Positions 1 through 5,990 of a DNA stretch of 10,701 nucleotides are shown here, one piece after another. The notes beneath the pieces are model-generated. The model ran no database searches. It had not been told where the DNA came from and saw nothing but the letters and a program-made list of their open reading frames with translations. Made by a program: the position numbers and the translations under genes. Source of the stretch: Parachlamydiales bacterium. GTDB lineage: Bacteria; Chlamydiota; Chlamydiia; Chlamydiales; JAJFMK01. Location of the stretch: assembly GCA_020050175.1 (NCBI GenBank), contig JAGVKY010000144.1:1-10701 (forward strand), read 5' to 3'. How positions within the stretch are numbered: position 1 is the first letter of the stretch; each line of letters opens with the position of its first letter.

Positions 1-564
1 AATGGCAATTACGCCAGAGTTTCGGCAGGTTATTTCAACCCTATGTACTTTGGTGTCGATCTTGAGTACCTCTATTACCCTGTCTGTTCTCCTTTTGCCT
101 TTGGTTTTGATGGCGCTGTTTTTAAGCGGAGAACGTTTACCGGCCTTGGTTTCACCAATAAAATCCGAAAACTTGATGGCTTTAAACCTAATTATGTCAA
201 TTTCATTGGCTCCCAATTCTTTTTAGATCTTTATTACGATTGGAGAGCCATTGACTTAGCTTTTAGGGTGAGCGCAGGTAAGTTTTTGGCTAACGATTGG
301 GGAGCAAGCTTTGAGGTAGCCCGCATTTTTCCCAGTGGGATGCAAATTAAGTTTTGGTACACCTGGACGAATGGAAATGATCATGTGAATGGCTCTGTCT
401 ATTTTGACAAAGGGATCGGCATATCGATGCCTCTTGACATTTTCCTCACATGTTCGTCAAAAACTCGTGTAGCCTATGAAATGAGCGCCTGGCTTCGCGA
501 CGTCGGATATCGCACGCCAGCAGGTATGCGCCTTTACAATGGGCTCTACTATGAGCGTCAGTGA
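1..564 (+). CDS. YjbH/GfcD-family exopolysaccharide outer-membrane protein, C-terminal part (5' end outside window)
   Basis: The frame is open from base 1 and ends at TGA 562-564, giving 187 residues of a longer protein; the Met at 43-45 is internal, not a start. The C-terminal region carries a stretch (GISMPLDIF, then SSKTRV, about residues 140-157 of the fragment) that matches what I recall of the end of E. coli YjbH (ISIPLDLF-SSRTR). The alternating aromatic and polar pattern suits outer-membrane beta strands. Members of this family are thought to act in export or assembly of extracellular polysaccharide at the outer membrane, usually with YjbE/F/G partners, none of which is visible here. 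The protein ends in YYERQ, and its last 39 or so codons are duplicated downstream at 730-846. The family call is from remembered motifs, not a search; a generic outer-membrane beta-barrel is the alternative. Confidence 0.72.
   Translation, partial: NGNYARVSAGYFNPMYFGVDLEYLYYPVCSPFAFGFDGAVFKRRTFTGLGFTNKIRKLDGFKPNYVNFIGSQFFLDLYYDWRAIDLAFRVSAGKFLANDWGASFEVARIFPSGMQIKFWYTWTNGNDHVNGSVYFDKGIGISMPLDIFLTCSSKTRVAYEMSAWLRDVGYRTPAGMRLYNGLYYERQ
428..544 (+). repeat. Copy A of a 117-bp direct repeat (3' end of the yjbH-like gene)
   Basis: Bases 428-544 match 730-846 without gaps at a constant offset of 302, with only two differences (476 A versus 778 T; 538 A versus 840 G). This copy is in frame inside the yjbH-like gene. 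Identity stops abruptly at both ends (427/729 and 545/847 differ). Both differences change the amino acid (Tyr versus Phe, Asn versus Asp). Confidence 0.97.
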
Positions 565-642
565 TCTTAATTAAAGCTAACTAAAATAATACTTATCAAA
601 AAGTGGGTTATTTAGTCAATTATTATTGATTCTGACTGAAAT

Positions 643-672
643 TGACTCATTTTTGACTCAAAGAATGAGTCA
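643..672 (+). terminator. Possible terminator or regulatory hairpin built from three TGACTCA heptamers
   Basis: TGACTCA occurs at 643-649 and 654-660, and its reverse complement TGAGTCA at 666-672. Two exclusive hairpins are possible: a 9-bp stem TGACTCATT/AATGAGTCA (643-651 with 664-672), or a 7-bp stem with an AAGAA loop (654-660 with 666-672). A pyrimidine-rich stretch (TTTACTCTCCTTTCTT) follows, but not a clean U-run. The position 79 bases after the yjbH-like stop fits a terminator; an operator with repeated half-sites is an alternative. Confidence 0.4.
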
Positions 673-729
673 TTTACTCTCCTTTCTTACAATCAGCTAG
701 TTAGAATGGCAGGCCCCCAATTATTACAT

Positions 730-846
730 TGCCTCTTGACATTTTCCTCACATGTTCGTCAAAAACTCGTGTAGCCTTTGAAATGAGCGCCTGGCTTCGC
801 GACGTCGGATATCGCACGCCAGCAGGTATGCGCCTTTACGATGGGC
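730..846 (+). pseudogene. Copy B: truncated, promoterless duplicate of the yjbH 3' end
   Basis: This is 115/117 identical to 428-544 but lies in a different frame from the parent gene (offset 302) and has no upstream coding part. Read in the parental frame it gives PLDIF... to MRLYDG, then runs on to TAA at 882-884, overlapping the start of the next gene. The frame is closed upstream by TAG at 702-704, and only a TTG at 729 could start it, so a functional product is unlikely. It is either the stub of a deleted tandem yjbH paralogue or a small segmental duplication. The Asp in its RLYDG may be the ancestral residue, since E. coli YjbH, as I recall, has LYD there. Confidence 0.85.
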
Positions 847-870
847 AAATGAGGTTATGCAAGAGGTCTA

Positions 871-1605
871 ATGATGTTAGTTAACTACCCCGCAGGTTCA
901 GTTAAAGCGATTGGAGAGCTTCATTTGCCTCCAGGCGAAGGCCCTTTTCCAACCCTTATCCTCCTCCCTTACTACAAAGGGATAGATCAAGTCGCTCGAG
1001 ATTATGCTCGTGATATCATCGCAACAAATGGGTGGGCGGTTTTTATTGCTGACTATTATGGAGACGGAAAATCGACTACTTCTGATCAAGAGGCAGCCTC
1101 TTGGTATCCAAGTCTTTTCCTCGACAGGGAAGAAATGCGCAAAAGAGTGAAGGGAGCTTTTGATGCGGTCGAAAAACTGCCTCAAGTGAATCGTGCCCAA
1201 TTGGGAGCCATCGGTTTTTGTTTCGGTGGACTCGCTGCCATCGAACTTTTCAAACAAGGCTTGCCCCTTAAAGGCGTCGCCGCTTTTCACGCCCTTTTAG
1301 GCTACCGTAAAGATGGTAAAGAGGCTAAAAAACTCCCCATCGCTAAAAACATCTCTACTTCTCTCCTCATCATGAACGGATATAAAGATCCTCTTGTTTC
1401 CGCGGAGGATCGTCTTAATTTTGAGAAAGAGATGGATGAGGCGGGTCTTGATTGGCAATATCACATTTATGGGAAGGCAGCCCATGCTTTCACCAATCCG
1501 GAAGCAGATGATCCCTCAGGTCTTTATTACGAACCGCTAGCAGCATCTCGCTCCTTTGATCTCATGCTCTCCTTTTTCACGGAAGTCTTCGAAAAATGGG
1601 AATAA
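871..1605 (+). CDS. Dienelactone hydrolase family alpha/beta hydrolase
   Basis: This 244-residue protein has the full catalytic set of the dienelactone hydrolase family: nucleophile Cys117 in GFCFGG, Asp173 in NGYKDP, and His205 in AAHAF. The Cys nucleophile, rather than Ser, is characteristic of the family, and the length is typical (about 230-250). It is a soluble cytoplasmic protein with no signal peptide. The family hydrolyses ester or lactone bonds; the physiological substrate cannot be read from the sequence, and no aromatic-degradation genes are nearby. Two ATGs (871 and 874) are in tandem. AGAGG at 862-866 lies 4 bases from the first and 7 from the second, so the second may be the true start. 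The stop overlaps the start of the S66 peptidase by 10 bases (1596-1605), suggesting an operon and translational coupling. The gene begins right after the duplicated yjbH fragment. Confidence 0.9.
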   Translation: MMLVNYPAGSVKAIGELHLPPGEGPFPTLILLPYYKGIDQVARDYARDIIATNGWAVFIADYYGDGKSTTSDQEAASWYPSLFLDREEMRKRVKGAFDAVEKLPQVNRAQLGAIGFCFGGLAAIELFKQGLPLKGVAAFHALLGYRKDGKEAKKLPIAKNISTSLLIMNGYKDPLVSAEDRLNFEKEMDEAGLDWQYHIYGKAAHAFTNPEADDPSGLYYEPLAASRSFDLMLSFFTEVFEKWE

Positions 1606-2627
1606 AAGAAGGGGATAAAGTTGCCGTTGTTGCACCTTCAATGGGTTGTGCTTCCTTATTTCCTTGGGTCTATGAACAAGGTCTTAAGCGATTAAGAGAA
1701 ACCTTTAAACTTATCCCTGTTGAATATCCTTCTGCACGACAAACTCCCGAGTTTTTGTCTAAAAATCCAAAAGCTCGTGCAGAAGATATCAATCAGGCCT
1801 TTGCGGACCCTGAAATTAAGGCGATTATTGCCACAATTGGGGGGCTTGATGCCGTTCGGATCCTCCCTTTTTTAGACGAAAATATCATCCGATCCAACCC
1901 AAAACCCTTTTTTGGCTATAGCGATTGCACCAATCTCCACCTTTACCTCTGGAAGCTGGGGATGGTCTCCTATTACGGCGGCATGATCATGACGCAGTAT
2001 GGGATGCAGGGGAGAATGCACAACTACACTGTGCAGTATCTCAAAAAGGCTCTCTTCAAATCCTCGCTCGGCCAAATCGAAGAATCGCCTGTTTGGACCG
2101 ACTTTGATTATGAATGGGCGGATCAATCCCTACTTTCTAATGAGAGGCCCCTCTACCCTAGCTTCGGTTGGGAGTGGCACAACCCTAAACAACAAGTTGT
2201 TCAAGGAAAGCTCTGGGGGGGATGTCTAGAACTTCTCAATTTTCATCTGACTTTAAAAAAACACCTTCCATCTCTCGAACAATTTGATGATGTTGTCCTC
2301 TATGTCGAAACGTCGGAGGAGATGCCACCCGATGGGCTCGTTTACCGTTTTTTTGCCTCACTTGGTGAACTTGGTATCCTTCCAAGATTAAAGGCGCTCC
2401 TAGTTGCGATCCCTAAAGCGCAGTTTTGCGGCCGCGAACCACCCGAAGGACGAACAGCTTTTATCCAAAATCAACAAGCTGCGATCAAAAAAGCCCTATC
2501 TGATTATAGCTGCCATCCCCTTACCCTTTTTAACCTCAACTTTGGACATACCGATCCTCAGTTCATCCTTCCGAATGGGGGGCTTGCCACTCTCGATCCC
2601 TTAGAGAAAACCCTCTATTTCCACTAG
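1596..2627 (+). CDS. S66-family serine peptidase, MccF-like (LD-carboxypeptidase related)
   Basis: This 343-residue protein has the Ser-Glu-His triad expected of family S66: Ser109 in GYSDCT, Glu238 in LYVETSEE, and His318 in NFGHTDP. The N-terminus (KVAVVAPS) and the central VQGKLWGGCLELL segment also fit. The length is nearer to MccF (about 340) than to the shorter LdcA enzymes (about 300). S66 LD-carboxypeptidases trim the terminal D-Ala from peptidoglycan tetrapeptides during recycling, whereas MccF-type members cleave processed microcin C and related acyl-adenylates. Which activity applies is not decided by the sequence. No signal peptide is visible, so it should be cytoplasmic. It overlaps the dienelactone hydrolase by 10 bases and a weak GGAAG (1581-1585) precedes the ATG, so translation probably depends on coupling. 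Confidence 0.87.
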   Translation: MGIKEGDKVAVVAPSMGCASLFPWVYEQGLKRLRETFKLIPVEYPSARQTPEFLSKNPKARAEDINQAFADPEIKAIIATIGGLDAVRILPFLDENIIRSNPKPFFGYSDCTNLHLYLWKLGMVSYYGGMIMTQYGMQGRMHNYTVQYLKKALFKSSLGQIEESPVWTDFDYEWADQSLLSNERPLYPSFGWEWHNPKQQVVQGKLWGGCLELLNFHLTLKKHLPSLEQFDDVVLYVETSEEMPPDGLVYRFFASLGELGILPRLKALLVAIPKAQFCGREPPEGRTAFIQNQQAAIKKALSDYSCHPLTLFNLNFGHTDPQFILPNGGLATLDPLEKTLYFH

Positions 2628-2673
2628 GAATTCAATTTTATTTTATAGTTATCTCCTTAACTACGAGCTTAAG

Positions 2674-3540
2674 ATGAAAATTGTCCATTTTGAATTCGAG
2701 CAGCCAAACTTACCGCTTATTAATGAATCCCAATTAGTCAATGGGCAGCCCGCTCGATTCATCCGTCGAGCAGGCGAGAATGGTGTGGGGACTTTTTTTA
2801 AAACTTACGGCGCACGTTTTGAGCATTTTTCTATTTTTGACAGGGTTATCGCTCTTTTGTCTGCTGCTGCCTTTAAATTAATCAGTCTTGTTTATGAAAA
2901 CTATAGTGTTTGGGCAAGCAACCGCTATCAAGAATTTAAAATAGGTGTAAGGAGTGTGCAACTTTATCAATGGATCGATCCTAGTGGCTATCTAGGAAAT
3001 ATTTTAGGAGCTAGGTTGGCAAGGCTTAGAATGATGGAAAGAAGTGAGGAGCTAGCCGCTCTCTTCAAACTTATTGAAGATAAAGATGTTTTTGATCTGC
3101 CGGAGATGGAGGACTACCAGCTTACAAAACTTCTTGACCTATATAAGGATGAGTTCCCGTTAAGAGAGTATTTTTTAGATGGAGAAAGGAGTACTACTGC
3201 ATGTGTTGCTCGTGTGCAGGGGGTCAAAAAAATCAATAAACTCCACATCCATGTGCAAGAGTGGGGCAGCTTAGATCCAAAAGACTTAGAGCTGCTGGCT
3301 GGTCTCCCCATCAAAAGACTCGTTATAGAAGGTAATGCCTTCTCCGATGAACATCTTTCTTTTGTGGAACACCTGCCTAACCTTGAAGCCATAGAAGTGT
3401 CTGGCTCCAATATCACTGGGGACTTCCTTCGCTATTTAAACGATGCGAAAAAACTAAAAGAATTCCATCTACCACTAGCCATTCAAAACAATGTCGATCT
3501 AACCCCCTTCCGACCCCAAGTCGTCGTTTTCAACCAATAG
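2674..3540 (+). CDS. Orphan protein with N-terminal hydrophobic helix and C-terminal leucine-rich repeats
   Basis: I do not recognise this 288-residue protein. It has a soluble N-terminus (1-54), one strongly hydrophobic segment (about 55-74, FDRVIALLSAAAF onwards), a charged helical middle (about 110-170), and about three leucine-rich repeats of roughly 24 residues near 187-268, with recurring L-x-x-L-x-I and GN-x-F/I spacing (KRLVIEGNAF, EAIEVSGSNI). No catalytic motif is visible. Leucine-rich repeats usually bind other proteins, and in intracellular bacteria such proteins are often effectors or membrane-anchored adaptors; that role here is inference. It starts 46 bases after the S66 gene, preceded by only a weak GAG at 2664-2666, so it may be a separate unit. 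It converges on hemB with a 47-base gap. The - strand gene at 8197-9180 has a similar N-terminal layout. Confidence 0.7.
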   Translation: MKIVHFEFEQPNLPLINESQLVNGQPARFIRRAGENGVGTFFKTYGARFEHFSIFDRVIALLSAAAFKLISLVYENYSVWASNRYQEFKIGVRSVQLYQWIDPSGYLGNILGARLARLRMMERSEELAALFKLIEDKDVFDLPEMEDYQLTKLLDLYKDEFPLREYFLDGERSTTACVARVQGVKKINKLHIHVQEWGSLDPKDLELLAGLPIKRLVIEGNAFSDEHLSFVEHLPNLEAIEVSGSNITGDFLRYLNDAKKLKEFHLPLAIQNNVDLTPFRPQVVVFNQ

Positions 3541-3587
3541 TGGTCTAGCCTCACGAAGTCGCACCCCCTTTCTTCTCTTTGGTTGGG

Positions 3588-4562
3588 TTAAAGGAGTTTT
3601 GCAGCCTCTTTGGCTGCGTAAGTTAGGCAGAAGGAGGCGCCGGCTCGGAAGATGGCTGTCAAGGTCTCGAGGAGAGCTTTTTCGTAGACAAGGTACCCCT
3701 TTTCGGCGGCGGCTTTTAGCATGGCGTATTCACCCGAAACATGGTAAGCCCCGACAGGTAGGGGAGTTTTCTCCTGAATGCGGTAGATGATGTCTAGGTA
3801 GGGGAGAGCTGGTTTAACGAGCAGCAGATCTGCTCCTTCTTGTTCGTCTAGATAGGCTTCAAGAAGTGCCTCCTTGGCATTGCAAAAATCCATGTGGTAA
3901 CCCTTTTTATCCCCATTTTTTACAGCAGAATCCAGGGTGTTGCGGAAAGGGCCATAAAGGGCAGAAGCATACTTGGCCGTGTAGGCAAGGATGCCAACAT
4001 TAAGATGTCCCTGTTGATCTAGGGCTCTTCTAATGGCTCCTACACGACCATCCATCATGTCGCTCGGTGCAACGTAGTCAACGCCAAGTTCGGCATAAAG
4101 AATGGCCATCTCTGTTAGTTTTTCAACCGTTTCGTCATTCAGAACAAATCCTCTTGGGTCCAAAAGACCATCATGGCCATGGTTTGTATAGGGGTCTAAA
4201 GCCAAATCGACCATGAGAGTGAGCTCTGGGAGATTTTTTTTAATTTCTTCTGTAGCTTTAGCGAGGGGAGAAAAGCGATCGAGAGCTTTAGAACCTCTTG
4301 GATCTTTTTCATGGGCGCTGAGGATGGGAAAAAGATCGACCCCGCCGATGCCTAAGTTCAAAAGTTCTTCGCACTCTATGACAGCCATATCAGGAGAAAA
4401 GGCAAAAACTCCGGGCAAAGAGGAGAGAGGATCTTTCCTTTTTTCTCCTGGGACAATAAAAAGGGGGGCAATGAGCTGGGAAGGAGAAAATCGGGTCTCT
4501 CTGATCAGCTCACGGCGAGCAGGAGAAAATCGATTACGTCGTGGTCGTCTTTGTAGTTCCAT
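3588..4562 (-). CDS. hemB: Delta-aminolevulinic acid dehydratase (porphobilinogen synthase)
   Basis: HemB joins two 5-aminolevulinate molecules into porphobilinogen, the first pyrrole of heme, in the cytoplasm. The 324 residues are full length and start like the family (LQRRPRRNRFSPARR). Both active-site lysines are present: Lys250 in LLVKPALPYLD (Schiff base) and Lys197 in YTAKYAS. The signature VDYVAPSDMMDGR (161-173) and YHVSGEYAM (273-281) are intact. At the metal site the three zinc cysteines of the E. coli enzyme are replaced: the segment DLALDPYTNHGHDG (119-132) carries Ala121, Asp123 and Asp131. This is the aspartate-rich type known from Bradyrhizobium and Pseudomonas, which is not zinc-dependent at this site and uses magnesium. 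No clear Shine-Dalgarno precedes the ATG at 4562, which lies 38 bases from the divergent bcp start, so its promoter must lie at least partly inside bcp. Confidence 0.97.
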   Translation of the reverse strand: MELQRRPRRNRFSPARRELIRETRFSPSQLIAPLFIVPGEKRKDPLSSLPGVFAFSPDMAVIECEELLNLGIGGVDLFPILSAHEKDPRGSKALDRFSPLAKATEEIKKNLPELTLMVDLALDPYTNHGHDGLLDPRGFVLNDETVEKLTEMAILYAELGVDYVAPSDMMDGRVGAIRRALDQQGHLNVGILAYTAKYASALYGPFRNTLDSAVKNGDKKGYHMDFCNAKEALLEAYLDEQEGADLLLVKPALPYLDIIYRIQEKTPLPVGAYHVSGEYAMLKAAAEKGYLVYEKALLETLTAIFRAGASFCLTYAAKEAAKLL

Positions 4563-4587
4563 GCCAAGTCATGATAACATTCGGGAA

Positions 4588-4593
4588 AAGGAG
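4588..4593 (+). promoter_or_regulatory. Ribosome-binding site deciding the bcp start
   Basis: AAGGAG lies 7 bases before the ATG at 4601. The frame stays open upstream to an ATG at 4541, but that longer start has no comparable site and would overlap hemB coding sequence, so 4601 is preferred. Confidence 0.8.
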
Positions 4594-4600
4594 TTGCCAG

Positions 4601-5098
4601 ATGCCCCAAGAGTTTAAATTAAATGTTGGAGATAAAATCCCTTTTTTCCAGTTACAAGATGATCAACGGAGAGAAGTTTCTTCCGATGCGATTTTCGGCC
4701 GGCCTGCGATTATTTACTTTTATCCGAAAGATAACACTGAGGGGTGCACAGCAGAAGCATGTTCTTTTAGAGATGCTTTGGAGCAATTTGATCAGCTGAA
4801 AGTGATGGTCCTTGGCATCAGCCCTGATTCCGTGGAATCCCACCAGAAATTTAAAAAAGACTTTGGACTCAATTTTCGTCTTCTTTCTGATTCTGACCAC
4901 AAAACTTGTGAAGACTTTGATGTTTGGAAAGAAAAAAATATGTATGGGAATAAATATTTTGGTGTCTTGAGAACCACTTTTATGGTCGATGGAGATGGCA
5001 TTATCCGTTGGATAGAAAGGCCGGTCAAAGTGGAAGGGCATGTCGAACGTCTTTTAAGAGCGCTAAGAACTTACACCGACTTGACTCCCCACGAGTGA
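4601..5098 (+). CDS. bcp: Thioredoxin-dependent thiol peroxidase (bacterioferritin comigratory protein, PrxQ type)
   Basis: This 165-residue peroxiredoxin reduces hydrogen peroxide and organic peroxides using thioredoxin-type donors in the cytoplasm. The active site YPKDNTEGCTAEAC contains the peroxidatic Cys49 and a second cysteine, Cys54, five residues later, the spacing of atypical 2-Cys PrxQ/Bcp proteins with an intramolecular disulfide. The N-terminal NVGDKIPFFQL and the conserved Arg124 in LRTTF (with FMVDGDG following) also fit, and the length is typical (about 150-165). The start at 4601 follows a good AAGGAG. Its TGA overlaps the GTG of the next gene (GTGA, 5095-5098), indicating coupled translation with a glycosyltransferase. 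The gene is divergent from hemB with a 38-base gap, so the two 5' regions overlap and the promoters cannot be independent in space. Confidence 0.95.
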   Translation: MPQEFKLNVGDKIPFFQLQDDQRREVSSDAIFGRPAIIYFYPKDNTEGCTAEACSFRDALEQFDQLKVMVLGISPDSVESHQKFKKDFGLNFRLLSDSDHKTCEDFDVWKEKNMYGNKYFGVLRTTFMVDGDGIIRWIERPVKVEGHVERLLRALRTYTDLTPHE

Positions 5099-5874
5099 TC
5101 TCCGTTACCATTCTCGCTAAAAATAGCGGCAGGACACTCGCCTCTGTTCTTGCCGCGCTCGAAGGGTTTGATGAAGTCCTTGTCGCCGATACTGGCTCGA
5201 CGGACAATACTCGAGAAATCGCTCGAGAATTCCCTCATGTGCGGCTAGTTGAAATCCCCTTTGAAGGGTTTGGCAAGACGCATAACCGCGCCTCTGCTTT
5301 AGCTAAAAATGAGTGGATTTTATCAGTCGATAGCGATGAAGTGATGCCGCAAAAACTTAAGGAAGAGATTTTCTCACTTCTTCTCCACAAAAAAACGGCC
5401 TATTCAGTCGCTCGAAAAAATTTTTATAGGGATAAATGGATCTGGAGCTGCGGTTGGTGGCCCGATCGGGTGGTCCGTCTCTACAATCGTTCCGAAACGC
5501 AATTTTCCGATCGATTAGTGCACGAAGCGATCCTTACACAAGGGATTGATCTTATCCCCCTTCAAGAACCGCTCCATCACACACCTTTTCTTTCGATCAG
5601 CGATTTTTTGCAAAAGCTCGATCGCTATAGTTCTCTTGCGGCTAAAGGCTATGCGCCGGGGAAAGCCCTTGTCCACGGCTTGGTTGCCTTTTTCCGCTCT
5701 TATCTTTTAAAAAGAGGGATCTTTCAAGGCTATGTCGGCTTCGAAATCTCCCTTTACAACGCCCTCTCCTCCTATTATAAATATTTGAAAGTTGCCGATG
5801 ATTTAACAAACCCAAAAGAGAGACAGGAGAGCATGAGAAAAAACGAGCCTCCCCACGCAGCCAGTTCTGGGTAA
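5095..5874 (+). CDS. Family 2 glycosyltransferase, WaaE/KdtX-like (LPS core type)
   Basis: The chosen GTG start at 5095 overlaps the bcp stop by four bases and gives a 259-residue protein beginning MISVTILAKNSGRTL, exactly where family members begin. The frame extends upstream to an ATG at 5008, but that would add 29 residues without family resemblance and lie inside bcp. GT-A motifs are present: DTGSTDNT (32-39) for nucleotide binding, DSDE (79-82) as the DXD metal site, then GWWPDRVVRLYNR (120-132) and VHE (142-144). WaaE-like enzymes add a sugar to the inner LPS core at the inner face of the cytoplasmic membrane; the sugar donor is not evident. A C-terminal region rich in aromatic and hydrophobic residues (191-232) may touch the membrane. 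There is no Shine-Dalgarno, consistent with coupling to bcp. It converges on the GT4 gene across 116 bases. Confidence 0.88.
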   Translation: MISVTILAKNSGRTLASVLAALEGFDEVLVADTGSTDNTREIAREFPHVRLVEIPFEGFGKTHNRASALAKNEWILSVDSDEVMPQKLKEEIFSLLLHKKTAYSVARKNFYRDKWIWSCGWWPDRVVRLYNRSETQFSDRLVHEAILTQGIDLIPLQEPLHHTPFLSISDFLQKLDRYSSLAAKGYAPGKALVHGLVAFFRSYLLKRGIFQGYVGFEISLYNALSSYYKYLKVADDLTNPKERQESMRKNEPPHAASSG

Positions 5875-5990
5875 AGGCCTGCAAGGGAACCCATGAAGAG
5901 GGTGCTTTAGGCTCATAGCAACTGCATGGACAGAATGGAAAGCCTCCCCATGACTTCGCCTTGCACACTTTACGTCTTTATGTTTAAAAA

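Larger units (their letters stand above)
565..870. other. 306-base gap: no intact gene; hairpin cluster plus duplicated gene fragment
   Basis: No credible full gene lies between the yjbH-like stop and the dienelactone hydrolase start. The first part (565-729) is AT-rich with short inverted repeats: TCAAT/ATTGA at 616-620 and 625-629, and three TGACTCA-type heptamers at 643-672. The second part is the 117-bp duplicate (730-846), followed by the ribosome-binding site of the next gene (AGAGG, 862-866). No confident promoter was seen, so transcription of the downstream pair may start inside the duplicated DNA or read through from upstream. Confidence 0.8.

Noticed and set aside
2..226. Short + strand open frame at the left edge
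   Set aside because: It lies in another frame across the YjbH-like coding sequence, which has family similarity; no independent support.
898..1290. 130-codon antisense open frame
   Set aside because: It is antisense to the dienelactone hydrolase catalytic region and has no recognisable domain or ribosome-binding site.
3541..3587. Convergent gap between the leucine-rich-repeat gene and hemB examined for a terminator
   Set aside because: Only 4-5 bp stems with large loops (CCTTT/AAAGG); not supportable.
4541..4600. 20-codon upstream extension of bcp
   Set aside because: It overlaps hemB, lacks a ribosome-binding site, and the ATG at 4601 has AAGGAG at ideal spacing.
4213..4617. 134-codon + strand open frame
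   Set aside because: It is antisense to hemB, with composition typical of a shadow frame.
4652..5041. Antisense open frames over bcp
   Set aside because: Shadows of a well-supported peroxiredoxin gene.
5008..5094. 29-codon upstream extension of the family 2 glycosyltransferase
   Set aside because: It lies in bcp coding sequence and does not resemble the family; the GTG at 5095 begins at the conserved start.
5846..5950. AGCCTCCCCA repeated at 5846-5855 and 5941-5950, and GAGCCT/AGGCTC (5845-5850, 5909-5914)
   Set aside because: Too short and too far apart to call a repeat element or a terminator; may be chance.
5642..5968. 108-codon antisense open frame over the end of the glycosyltransferase and the following gap
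   Set aside because: Low-complexity basic composition, no motif, mostly antisense to a real gene.
5875..5990. Convergent gap examined for a bidirectional terminator
   Set aside because: Only TTTACG/CGTAAA with a long loop was found; no convincing stem with a U-run.
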